Shown here one piece after another: positions 56,610 through 63,570 of a stretch of DNA of 64,000 nucleotides (positions are counted from its first letter, which is position 1; each line of letters starts with the position of its first letter). A program made the translations under genes and the position numbers. Under the pieces are notes generated by a model that saw only the letters and a program-made list of their open reading frames with translations, did no database searches and was not told the origin of the DNA. This DNA comes from Cytophagales bacterium (GTDB taxonomy: Bacteria; Bacteroidota; Bacteroidia; Cytophagales; Thermoflexibacteraceae). The stretch spans positions 58,796 to 122,795 of the forward strand of contig REAZ01000010.1 in the NCBI GenBank assembly GCA_004294445.1. The letters run 5' to 3'.

Positions 56610-56764
56610 CGTTAATATATAGTGTATTATGAAACTAAAAGTAGTAAACGGAAATGAGAGAAGCAAGAAATTGAGGAAAGTTTCATACACAAGGTGCAGG
56701 CAATCAGATTTTCACAAGCATAAAGTCAAAAAACACATTATATTTGTATCTAATAGGTACATTT

Positions 56765-57004
56765 TTATCCTAATTGTTTGATAAGTTGTAACAGTTCCAT
56801 ATCAGAAAGCATATCAGTCATATCTTTTGCCTTTTCATTGGTTTGCTGTATTTTCAAAGGCTCTTCTGATTGGCTTTCTAACTGCTTTTGCTGCTCCAAA
56901 ATACTCACTAACAACTCTCTGTGTTCTTTGGAGAGCTGCAAAACTAAGCTAAGTAAGGTTTTAAAATCTAAAACAAACTGAACTGTTGTATTTATATTAA
57001 CCAT
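56765..57004 (-). CDS. small helical protein of unknown function in the conflict island
   Basis: Protein of 79 residues. It is all-helical with a heptad-like middle (LLVSILEQQKQLESQSEEPL) and an acidic, leucine-rich end (DMTDMLSDMELLQLIKQLG). I do not recognise a family. It lies 155 bases upstream of the SIR2 gene and 59 bases from a palindrome. It could be a small regulator, an antitoxin-like protein or an adaptor; none of these can be shown. Confidence 0.55.
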   Translation of the reverse strand: MVNINTTVQFVLDFKTLLSLVLQLSKEHRELLVSILEQQKQLESQSEEPLKIQQTNEKAKDMTDMLSDMELLQLIKQLG

Positions 57005-57062
57005 ATTTTTCTAATTTTTTGATATACAAATTTACGATTTTTTGAGTAAGAAAAATATCGAG

Positions 57063-57110
57063 AAAGAATCAAACTTTTAAACGGTGCAACGCTCACAAGT
57101 TTGATTCTTT
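57063..57110. repeat. REP-like palindrome downstream of the intact LRR gene
   Basis: Perfect 14-base arms AAAGAATCAAACTT (57063-57076) and AAGTTTGATTCTTT (57097-57110) flank a 20-base loop. The right half with loop recurs in inverse orientation at 59285-59315. The next 73 bases to the LRR stop hold no supported gene. Confidence 0.7.
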
Positions 57111-57183
57111 CATTTTACTCCTTCAATATCTCTTTAATTTTCTCTACGTCAAGGTGATAAATTTTAGTTTTTATATTTCTCCA

Positions 57184-59214
57184 TCAGTCAAATTCTATCT
57201 TACAATTAGGCAGAAGTTTGCGAATTTTTTCTTTTTCCTCTTCCGAAAAATTATTAGGATTTTGCTCATCCTCGTCAATATCATAATTAATACCTAAATA
57301 CAATGTTTTCAGGTTTTTAAGGTTAAAAACGGCATCAGGGAGAGTCGTAAAGCCCATATCACCTAAGTCTAATACTTCTAATTGAGGTAAAATAGTCAAT
57401 ATCTCATTGATTTTGTCTTTTGAAAATAGAGTATGAGAAATATTTAACCATCGTAATTTTTTGAGTTCTTTTATTTCAGAAGGCAAAAATCTTAATTCAG
57501 TTTTCGTTAAAGAAAGATATTCCAAGTCCTTAAGCTCTCCGATTTGAGGAGGTAAAGCCCTAAGTTCATTGAAACCCAAACTAAGTTCTCTTAAACTTTT
57601 TAGTTCTCCGATTTGAGATGACAAAAATTGTAATCTATTACCATGTAAGACTAACTTTTGTAACTTTTTGAGCTTTAAAATTACAGAAGGTAGTTCTGTA
57701 AATCGATTAAGATATAAATCCAAATTTTCCAAATTTATCAAATCAGCTATTTCTGAAGGCAATTGTGTTAATTGATTATTGCCCAAATTCAAAAGTTGTA
57801 AATTTTTGAATTTACTAATTTGGGCAGGCAATTCTTTTAATTGCATTTGTTCTAAATAAAGTTCTTTTGAATTAATGAATTCTTCCATTTGGGCAGGCTG
57901 TGCCTTGTCTAAAACCTTGAAGAGGTTATCGTTATCTACATATACCCATAATATACCATCTTTATACTCTTTTTTATCCGTAATAGCAGACAGAGGGGTA
58001 AATAATATTTTTTGAGACATTCCTGATAATGTCTGAATAGTTTGCTCCCAATCCAAATTATTATTCCCACCCACAATCAGTTTTTGTAAATTTGTGAGTT
58101 TTCCAATTTGCGGGGGTAATATTTTCAATTCATTCCAGCCCAAATCAAGTTTTTTCAAATTTATAAGTTCTCCAATTTGAAAAGGGATAGTTTTTAAATC
58201 ATTTCTTTTCAAATCCAAAACTTGCAAATTTTTGAGTTCTCCAATTTGTGGAGGTAAAGATATAAGTGAATTTAAACCCAAATTAAGTTCTCTCAAGCTT
58301 TTAAGTTCCCCAATTTGCGGCGGTAATATTTTTAATTGATTCCAATACAAATCTAAAACTTGCAAATTAGTGAGTTCTCCTATCTGGACAGGCAACTCAG
58401 TAAGTTCATTTTTATTCCCTAAATCTGGTGAACCTAAATTTAATATCTGTAAATTTTTCAATTTCCCAATTTGAATTGGTAAACGCAATAATTTATTGTT
58501 ATTCAATACTAATTTTCTTAATTGCCTGAGTTCCTCAATTTGATTAGGTATGCTGTCAATTTGATTATTGCTTAAATCTAATTCTTCTAATGATTTAATA
58601 TTGAAAATGTAGTGTGGTATAATAACCAAGCCTTTTTTATTTAATTTTAATTGTTTTAAATTATATTCTGTTTGATTACCAAATGTATCTACGTTATATG
58701 CTATACCATTTAATATAGCATTTGCAAATCCTGTTTCTTCATTGAAGGGAGTAAGATTATCGTATTTGTAATCTATAATAGCATCACCTTCTTTGTTAAT
58801 GAAGCCAAATCTTTTCACTTTCACTGTTTCATTACTTTCATCTTCTTCATCTACAGGAACTTCAATTTCTTTTACCGCTAAAGCAAACCTATCGTATGCA
58901 AAATAAAATGCATCTACTAACTTTTGATTTTTGGCTTTCTGCTTTTCACTTTCTGCTAATGCTTTTTTTGTTTTTTCAGTTTCTTGCTTTGCTGTTCTTT
59001 CTGCCTTTTCTATCCTGTCCATGAGCGCATTGATTTTATTCATAGCAGTTACTGCATCTTTGCTACAGTCTTTCACTGCCAAGATATACTTGCGGATAGC
59101 GTCTTGGTACTTTCCTTTTTTCTCTAAGGCTTCTCCGTCTGTGAGGAATTGGCATTGGGCGGAGGCAGTCTGGGCATACGTAAATAATAGAAGTATAAAA
59201 AGTAGCTTTTTCAT
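57184..59214 (-). CDS. exported TPR-like/coiled-coil/WG-like/leucine-rich-repeat protein
   Basis: Secreted or periplasmic protein of 676 residues, the intact paralogue of the broken gene at 50373-53102. The signal peptide ends in TASAQ (residue 19). A TPR-like segment (ALEKKGKYQDAIRKYILAVK, about 29-48), a coiled coil (55-100) and a WG-type repeat (FGFINKEGDAIIDYKYDNLT, about 138-157) follow. Then come about 17 leucine-rich repeats of 23 residues (e.g. LPPQIGELKSLRELNLGLNS), broken near 405-450 by a non-LRR stretch. The C-cap (NPNNFSEEEKEKIRKLLPNC) is shared with the paralogue. LRRs of this kind bind proteins or glycans. Confidence 0.85.
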   Translation of the reverse strand: MKKLLFILLLFTYAQTASAQCQFLTDGEALEKKGKYQDAIRKYILAVKDCSKDAVTAMNKINALMDRIEKAERTAKQETEKTKKALAESEKQKAKNQKLVDAFYFAYDRFALAVKEIEVPVDEEDESNETVKVKRFGFINKEGDAIIDYKYDNLTPFNEETGFANAILNGIAYNVDTFGNQTEYNLKQLKLNKKGLVIIPHYIFNIKSLEELDLSNNQIDSIPNQIEELRQLRKLVLNNNKLLRLPIQIGKLKNLQILNLGSPDLGNKNELTELPVQIGELTNLQVLDLYWNQLKILPPQIGELKSLRELNLGLNSLISLPPQIGELKNLQVLDLKRNDLKTIPFQIGELINLKKLDLGWNELKILPPQIGKLTNLQKLIVGGNNNLDWEQTIQTLSGMSQKILFTPLSAITDKKEYKDGILWVYVDNDNLFKVLDKAQPAQMEEFINSKELYLEQMQLKELPAQISKFKNLQLLNLGNNQLTQLPSEIADLINLENLDLYLNRFTELPSVILKLKKLQKLVLHGNRLQFLSSQIGELKSLRELSLGFNELRALPPQIGELKDLEYLSLTKTELRFLPSEIKELKKLRWLNISHTLFSKDKINEILTILPQLEVLDLGDMGFTTLPDAVFNLKNLKTLYLGINYDIDEDEQNPNNFSEEEKEKIRKLLPNCKIEFD

Positions 59215-59284
59215 GTTTTTTTGGCTTATGGTAAAGGTTTGTGCAAAATAAACAACTCAAATAAAATATACAAATAAACTGTGC

Positions 59285-59315
59285 AAAGAATCAAACTTGT
59301 GAGTATCGCACCGTT
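59285..59315. repeat. inverted partner of the palindrome at 57063-57110
   Basis: AAAGAATCAAACTTGTGAG (59285-59303) equals the reverse complement of 57092-57110, and GCACCGTT (59308-59315) continues the match, 28 of 31 positions overall. The other arm is missing. With the copy at 57063-57110 it brackets the intact LRR gene, and it touches the stop codon of the next small gene. Confidence 0.65.
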
Positions 59316-59545
59316 CAAGCATGGGCAATTACGTTAATGAAGTAATTGTTTTTCTGCCACGCTTTTTCTCTTGCTTCTTTCCATGCTGTATCCTCTATGT
59401 CAATATCAGCAAGGTCAGCCAAAATTTCTTGTGCCGCCAAACGAAGTAAAGCCTTTGTAACATAGTCTTGCACAAATTTTTCCACTGTTTCTTTTCCAAG
59501 ATATTGAATAAAACTATCTGCAATTTGAATTTTTAGTTCTGTCAT
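59315..59545 (-). CDS. small acidic/helical protein of unknown function in the conflict island
   Basis: Protein of 76 residues (ELKIQIADSFIQYLGKETVE at the start, EILADLADIDIEDTAWKEAR in the middle). It has the size and helical look of antitoxin-like proteins but no toxin is adjacent. The 3' end runs into a repeat copy at 59285-59315, so the original C terminus may be lost. It lies 55 bases after the CHAT gene. Confidence 0.5.
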   Translation of the reverse strand: MTELKIQIADSFIQYLGKETVEKFVQDYVTKALLRLAAQEILADLADIDIEDTAWKEAREKAWQKNNYFINVIAHA

Positions 59546-59600
59546 TTTCTATCTATTTTGTCATAAAACTACCTAAACTAAGGCAGAGTTCCAAATTCTG

Positions 59601-60536
59601 CTAATCAAAATACGGTTTAAACTGCTCAAACTGTGCGGGGTTCTCTTCTGCTACCAAGTCTAAGAGCTTTTCTACTTCTTGCTTCCTTTTGGTATAGTCT
59701 ATCAGAGCCATGAGTTTTTGGTTTCTGCTCTGCCCCGTCCCAAAGTTGTTATGCACGTCTTCAAAGTTTATTTGGCAGAAAATCTGCAAGCTCTCGTCAT
59801 TGAAAGATGCATTGAGTAGCTTGTAGATATTGCCAACGCTATATTTTCTTATCATATTCAGTCGCCAATCTAAGGCAGTTTTGTCTTTGGAGAAAAGTTC
59901 CCAAGGCTGTTTTTGAGGAATTTCTTTTGCTTCTTTTCGGTACAAGCCTCTCAGGTTTTCACTGCCTTGCCTGATTTTTAGCTCTATCAGTGCATCTTCC
60001 CAAGCCTTGCCGATAGTGAGGTTGATTCCCAAGCCCTTGTAAAAGCGAATGGCTAAGTTAGTAGCAATACCGTCTTCTATCTCGCTGCTCGTTCCTATGA
60101 CTGCTAAGTTACTTTTATCCGCCAATTCTTGGGCTTGCTGCTCGGTAGTACAGCCATTGAAAAATACCAATTTGAGTGATTTTTGTTTGGCAAAAAGAGC
60201 GACTAAGCCTTCGGCATGGGCAACGCTATTCGAACCACTGTCAGGGTCTTCGACCACTGACAGGGTTTCAGCAGACAGGGTTTCCAATAAAAGTTGATAG
60301 CCATCAGCATGACCGCCATAGTGAAAAACTACGATTTGCTCTTGGTACTTCTGAAAAGTATCTATGATTTTTTCGATACTACAGTTAGGCTCATAGATAA
60401 TTTCGCAGAGTTTACTGTCTTGGGCTTTTTCCAAGGATTTTCTGATACCATCAAGCTCAAATGGTAGGTTTCTTAAATATCTTGCATTGTCTTGTCTGTC
60501 ATTGGCAAAAGCCAGAAATATTACAGGTTTGGGCAT
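59601..60536 (-). CDS. CHAT (caspase-like) protease with C-terminal effector-associated domain
   Basis: Predicted caspase/separase-like cysteine protease of 311 residues from ATG 60536. The CHAT domain starts KPVIFLAFANDRQDNARYL. Catalytic His76 lies in VVFHYGGHADGY (70-80) and Cys129 in LKLVFFNGCTTEQQAQ (121-136); VIGTSSEIEDGIATNLAIRF and FYKGLG follow as in the family. PWELFSKDKTALDWRL (211-226) links to the adaptor domain at 237-309, shared with the SIR2 protein. Residues about 89-102 come from an inserted palindrome. A longer frame from 60692 is rejected because it would translate the tRNA remnant and a terminator. Confidence 0.85.
   Translation of the reverse strand: MPKPVIFLAFANDRQDNARYLRNLPFELDGIRKSLEKAQDSKLCEIIYEPNCSIEKIIDTFQKYQEQIVVFHYGGHADGYQLLLETLSAETLSVVEDPDSGSNSVAHAEGLVALFAKQKSLKLVFFNGCTTEQQAQELADKSNLAVIGTSSEIEDGIATNLAIRFYKGLGINLTIGKAWEDALIELKIRQGSENLRGLYRKEAKEIPQKQPWELFSKDKTALDWRLNMIRKYSVGNIYKLLNASFNDESLQIFCQINFEDVHNNFGTGQSRNQKLMALIDYTKRKQEVEKLLDLVAEENPAQFEQFKPYFD
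60238..60263. repeat. palindrome inserted within the CHAT coding sequence
   Basis: CTGTCAGGGTC and GACCACTGACAG pair with one bulged base about TTC. The shape (GTCA-GGTC stem, one bulge) matches the hairpins at 50086-50370. It falls in a surface loop of the CHAT domain and keeps the frame (LSVVEDPDSGS). Confidence 0.6.
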
Positions 60537-60565
60537 AAGGTTAGGAAGTTTGTTTTTACCAACAG

Positions 60566-60595
60566 CGAAGTTATAAAAAAAAGTTAAAAAGCAAA
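60566..60595 (-). promoter_or_regulatory. candidate promoter of the CHAT gene and island
   Basis: TTTG at 60595-60592 and TAACTTCG at 60573-60566 (one mismatch to TAnnTTTG) are 18 bases apart on the minus strand. The ATG is at 60536, giving a leader of about 25 bases. Confidence 0.4.
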
Positions 60596-60610
60596 GAAGT
60601 AGGGAAAATA

Positions 60611-60645
60611 AAAAAGCCCTTACGAAAAATCGTAAAGGCTTTTTT
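60611..60645 (-). terminator. tRNA terminator left at the attachment site
   Basis: AAAAAGCC-CTTACG pairs with CGTAA-AGGCTTTTT (one mismatch) with a T tract on the minus strand. It starts 5 bases after the tRNA 3' end remnant, as expected for the terminator of the original tRNA gene. Confidence 0.75.
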
Positions 60646-60650
60646 AAATA

Positions 60651-60673
60651 GTGGCGGAGGCAGGACTCGAACC
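60651..60673 (-). other. tRNA 3' end remnant, attachment site of an integrated element
   Basis: On the minus strand GGTTCGAGTCC then TGCCTCCGCCAC gives a T-loop (TTCGAGT), the 3' T-stem, an acceptor strand CTCCGCC and discriminator A. Bases upstream (60674 onward) do not complete a T stem or tRNA body. The integrase gene begins 168 bases to the right. The full tRNA should lie at the element's other end, outside the window. The amino acid cannot be told. Confidence 0.75.
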
Positions 60674-60722
60674 TTTTTAAATTACTTACCACTACTTTTC
60701 ATAAAAATACCTTTACAGACAC

Positions 60723-60738
60723 AAAAATACGTATTTTT
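60723..60738. promoter_or_regulatory. 16-base perfect palindrome upstream of the integrase
   Basis: AAAAATACGTATTTTT lies between the attachment site and the integrase promoter. It could be an operator or an integrase/excisionase arm site. Confidence 0.35.
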
Positions 60739-60813
60739 AAAACTAATACAAAATAATATAATAATTATGTAAAGAAAAAATACTAACTATTTTACGTACA
60801 TAAATTAAATTTA

Positions 60814-60821
60814 TATATTTG
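60814..60821 (+). promoter_or_regulatory. -7 box of the integrase gene
   Basis: TATATTTG fits TAnnTTTG. Transcription would begin near 60827, so the integrase must start at the ATG at 60842 and not at the GTG at 60821. Confidence 0.5.
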
Positions 60822-60841
60822 TGCGAGTAAATTTATTTAGC

Positions 60842-62101
60842 ATGAAAAAAGACAAAGTCAGTATTAGTTTTTATCTTCGAGATTACAAAGCACAAAGGAA
60901 AACTGCTATCTGTGTGCAATTTTCCTTTGGTAAAAATCGTCTGCAATGTACCACAGGATTGAGTATCGCCATTGAGGAATGGAATATGAAAAAAGCATAT
61001 CCCAAAAGCCAAATAGCGGACTACGATTTTTATGACGGATACCTCAACAAGGTAAAAAAGCATATTGTTGATTATTACAATTCGCAGAGAGCAAAAGGTA
61101 TTATTCCTCTACCAAGTTCCATCAAAGCCTACCTTTTTGAACAAATGAATCAACAAGAGCAAGCAAAGCCCGTAGAAAAAACTTTTTTTGAATACTATGA
61201 TGATTTCATAGACGCAAAAAAACCAGAAGTGAAATATCCGACTATTCAGAAATATATCTCTCTAAAACATAAGCTCCAATCCTTTGAAAAAGAAAAAAAA
61301 TATCCATTAGATTTTGATTCTATCAGTCCACTTTTTGAGTCAAAATTTAGAAGTCATTGTTTAGAGCAACGAAATACAAAATATGGTAATGAAGGCTTGC
61401 TAAATGATACAGTAGCAAAGTATTTTTCTTGTATTAAAACTTTTATGCAGTGGTCTTTAGATATGAAATATCACCAAAACGATTTATTTAAAAAGTTTAA
61501 AGCAACAAGAGCGAGTAAGCATGAGATTATAACCCTCACAGAGCAGGAGTTTTATCAACTACTCAACTACGATTTTTCTACTAACAAGCGTTTAGAGAGG
61601 GTGAGGGACTTATTTTGTTTCATGGTTTTTACACTGCAACGCTGGTCGGATACAGCAGCTTTCAATCCTAAGCATATCAAAAATGATGTTTGGGACTTTA
61701 TTTCCATTAAAACAAATGAAAATATCCTTGTACCATTGAATACCACCTATACCGCAGGAGCAAAAAAGGTTCTTCAAAAGTACGAACACAATCTGCCTAA
61801 AATTAGTGAGCAGAAATTTAATGAGTACATCAAAGAGGCGTGTCAAATAGCAGGTATCCAAGAGGAAGTAAGCATTAGGCGTTATTCGGGAAAACAAGCC
61901 TTTGATATAGCCAAGCCCAAATACGAGTTTATATCCTCACACTCTGCAAGGCGCACAGGTATCACGCTCTTGCTGCAAAAGGGAGTTCCGCCTACTACTA
62001 TTATGAAGGTTACAGGGCATGAGGATTTGAAAACGCTAATGAAATATGAAAACACAAGTGATGACGCTGTTTTTAACGCATTTAACAAGGTAAATTTATA
62101 A
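60842..62101 (+). CDS. tyrosine-type site-specific integrase
   Basis: Tyrosine recombinase of 419 residues. The N-terminal arm-binding region is of the Bacteroidota type (SISFYLRDYKAQRKTAICVQ, about 5-24). A SAM-like core-binding domain spans about 105-215. The catalytic domain shows the first Arg in FTLQRWSDTAAFN (about 266), a Lys in ISIKTNENILVPL, HSARRTG (His/Arg, about 366) and GHEDLKTLMKYEN (His and nucleophile Tyr, about 401). It sits next to a tRNA 3' end remnant, so it is the integrase of the element extending rightward. The next gene begins 21 bases downstream. Confidence 0.93.
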   Translation: MKKDKVSISFYLRDYKAQRKTAICVQFSFGKNRLQCTTGLSIAIEEWNMKKAYPKSQIADYDFYDGYLNKVKKHIVDYYNSQRAKGIIPLPSSIKAYLFEQMNQQEQAKPVEKTFFEYYDDFIDAKKPEVKYPTIQKYISLKHKLQSFEKEKKYPLDFDSISPLFESKFRSHCLEQRNTKYGNEGLLNDTVAKYFSCIKTFMQWSLDMKYHQNDLFKKFKATRASKHEIITLTEQEFYQLLNYDFSTNKRLERVRDLFCFMVFTLQRWSDTAAFNPKHIKNDVWDFISIKTNENILVPLNTTYTAGAKKVLQKYEHNLPKISEQKFNEYIKEACQIAGIQEEVSIRRYSGKQAFDIAKPKYEFISSHSARRTGITLLLQKGVPPTTIMKVTGHEDLKTLMKYENTSDDAVFNAFNKVNL

Positions 62102-62122
62102 AACTTTAAAATCAAATACTAC

Positions 62123-63028
62123 ATGGAAAATTTTGATGAAGACAAAATGAAATTCTTACAGTTTATTCTTGAACGGAGTAAAGAAACTATGCTACAATTT
62201 GCTACTGAAGAAGACAAAAAAGCTATTAATTTAATTTTTAGTGAAGAATTCTTCCTAAAACTCCTTCCTCCAAATCAGCAAAATTTCATCTCTGACTCAC
62301 GTAGGAATTTTACACAATCTAAAAAACAAGAAATTAGTGCAATCAAGCAGGAGCTACAAGCAGCAAAAACACAAAGACAAAAGGACGAAATTATAAAGAA
62401 GTTCGACAAAATAAAACAAGAATTAACGGAGGATAGTGAAAATAGAATTAAAAAATTAGGATTAGAAGCAAAAACTTCCTTCGCTGAACTTTCAAAAAAA
62501 GAGGAAGTCAAAGAGCTTAAAAAAGCAATTCCTGTTTTTAAAGAACTGAGAGATAGAATGAGTATTGATGACCACAAGGTAGTTGCTATTGCTCCTTTAT
62601 TTGACGAGTTTATCAAGACAGTTACTAACCAAGTAGAATTTCGTGAGTTAGAAGAAAAAGAAGCTGATAAGAAAGTAACTAAACCCAAAACCAAGGAAAT
62701 AAAAATTATACCCCTCCCCCAGCTTTTCAAAGACCCGAAAAATTTGGAAAAAAACTTAGAAATACTGATGCGTGAGGAAAATAGGTATATCATCAAAGGT
62801 GAAAATGGCGAATATGTTTGGCGTAAAAAGAAAATACAATTAGTTGCTTTTGCTTTGTATTGTCTAAATAAAAACTGCCTGAATGAATCCATGCAAAACT
62901 TTTCTACCAAGGTCAGAGAGAGTTTTTGCAAATTTTTTAATAAAGAAATTGATATATCTATGTTTCAAGGGAAAAATTTAGATGATTCAGAAAAATATTT
63001 ATCCGATTTTCAACTTTTATTAAAATAA
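62123..63028 (+). CDS. unknown coiled-coil protein of the integrated element
   Basis: Lysine/glutamate-rich protein of 301 residues with no signal peptide. Residues 60-190 are a predicted long coiled coil (KKQEISAIKQELQAAKTQRQ). The C-terminal 80 residues (YVWRKKKIQLVAFALYCLNK ... FSTKVRESFCKFFNKEIDIS) resemble a C-terminal module seen in other uncharacterised Bacteroidota mobile-element proteins, but I cannot name it. It follows the integrase by 21 bases and is ended by a strong hairpin. Confidence 0.6.
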   Translation: MENFDEDKMKFLQFILERSKETMLQFATEEDKKAINLIFSEEFFLKLLPPNQQNFISDSRRNFTQSKKQEISAIKQELQAAKTQRQKDEIIKKFDKIKQELTEDSENRIKKLGLEAKTSFAELSKKEEVKELKKAIPVFKELRDRMSIDDHKVVAIAPLFDEFIKTVTNQVEFRELEEKEADKKVTKPKTKEIKIIPLPQLFKDPKNLEKNLEILMREENRYIIKGENGEYVWRKKKIQLVAFALYCLNKNCLNESMQNFSTKVRESFCKFFNKEIDISMFQGKNLDDSEKYLSDFQLLLK

Positions 63029-63031
63029 CTT

Positions 63032-63065
63032 ATTCAGTTTATTCAGTCGACTGAATAAACTGAAT
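63032..63065. terminator. 34-base perfect palindrome after the unknown gene
   Basis: ATTCAGTTTATTCAGTC and GACTGAATAAACTGAAT are exact reverse complements with no spacer. A T5 run follows on the plus strand, so it can end the integrase operon; a protein-binding role is also possible. Confidence 0.65.
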
Positions 63066-63122
63066 TTTTACGGTAAATAATGCTATTTATTTGCAAGGTC
63101 AAATTAAAACTGACTTTAAGAA

Positions 63123-63440
63123 ATGGATAGTAAGATTATTGTAACAACGAAAGACGAGCTTATTGCATTGATAAATGATGCAGTGAACGAGGCAACTTTG
63201 AAGGTGATGAATAGGGTGCAAGATACCCCAAGTTCGGAAACCTTAGACGAAACGGAACTATGCAAGCGGTTTGGTATCACTCGCCAAACTTCAAGGGCAT
63301 GGGAAAAGGCGGGGCTTCAATGCTACCGACCCACAGGCAGAAGAAAATATTATATGCTCAATGAAATTATTAATTTTTTAAAACAAACTAATAGAGAAGA
63401 AAAAGTAAACAAACATATCCAAAAAAGAAAAAAGTCTTAA
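63123..63440 (+). CDS. small helix-turn-helix (excisionase-like) DNA-binding protein
   Basis: Protein of 105 residues. A MerR/excisionase-type helix-turn-helix lies at about 42-90 (LDETELCKRFGITRQTSRAW, EKAGLQCYRPTGRRKYYMLN, EIINFLKQ), with a basic C-terminal tail (KRKKS). Such proteins act as excisionases or repressors in integrated elements. The codons of the basic tail overlap the terminator T tract of a predicted minus-strand RNA. Confidence 0.82.
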   Translation: MDSKIIVTTKDELIALINDAVNEATLKVMNRVQDTPSSETLDETELCKRFGITRQTSRAWEKAGLQCYRPTGRRKYYMLNEIINFLKQTNREEKVNKHIQKRKKS

Positions 63441-63509
63441 AAGTGTTTGCACCACTTCTAAGACCTAACAAAATGACCGTTGAAAAACAGGAACATTTGC
63501 GTAAAATGC
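63423..63509 (-). ncRNA. predicted minus-strand small RNA 1
   Basis: On the minus strand a -7 box TATATTTG lies at 63521-63514, with TTTC 19 bases upstream (63544-63541). About 45 bases after the predicted start a terminator follows: GTCTTAGAAGTG (63464-63453) pairs with CACTTTTAAGAC (63445-63434), then TTTTTTCTTTTTT. The unit would be about 87 bases and overlap the 3' end of the helix-turn-helix gene. There is no plus-strand T tract, so the hairpin belongs to the minus strand. Confidence 0.5.
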
Positions 63510-63570
63510 CATGCAAATATACTGTTTTTCAATGGTTGGGGAAATTTTTTGGTAAAAAAATTTTAAAACT

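Noticed and set aside
56610..56690. Hydrophobic leader on the SIR2-like protein from a start at 56690
   Set aside because: The SIR2 fold begins at MQTENINWEF (ATG 56609), and the family is cytoplasmic; the upstream codons look like translated AT-rich leader.
57115..57183. Read-through tail after the intact LRR gene (about 22 open codons after its TGA)
   Set aside because: Too short to support as coding, and the paralogue ends at the same C-cap without such a tail.
60537..60692. N-terminal membrane segment on the CHAT protein from a start at 60692
   Set aside because: That frame would translate the tRNA 3' remnant and the terminator hairpin; the CHAT fold begins right after the ATG at 60536.
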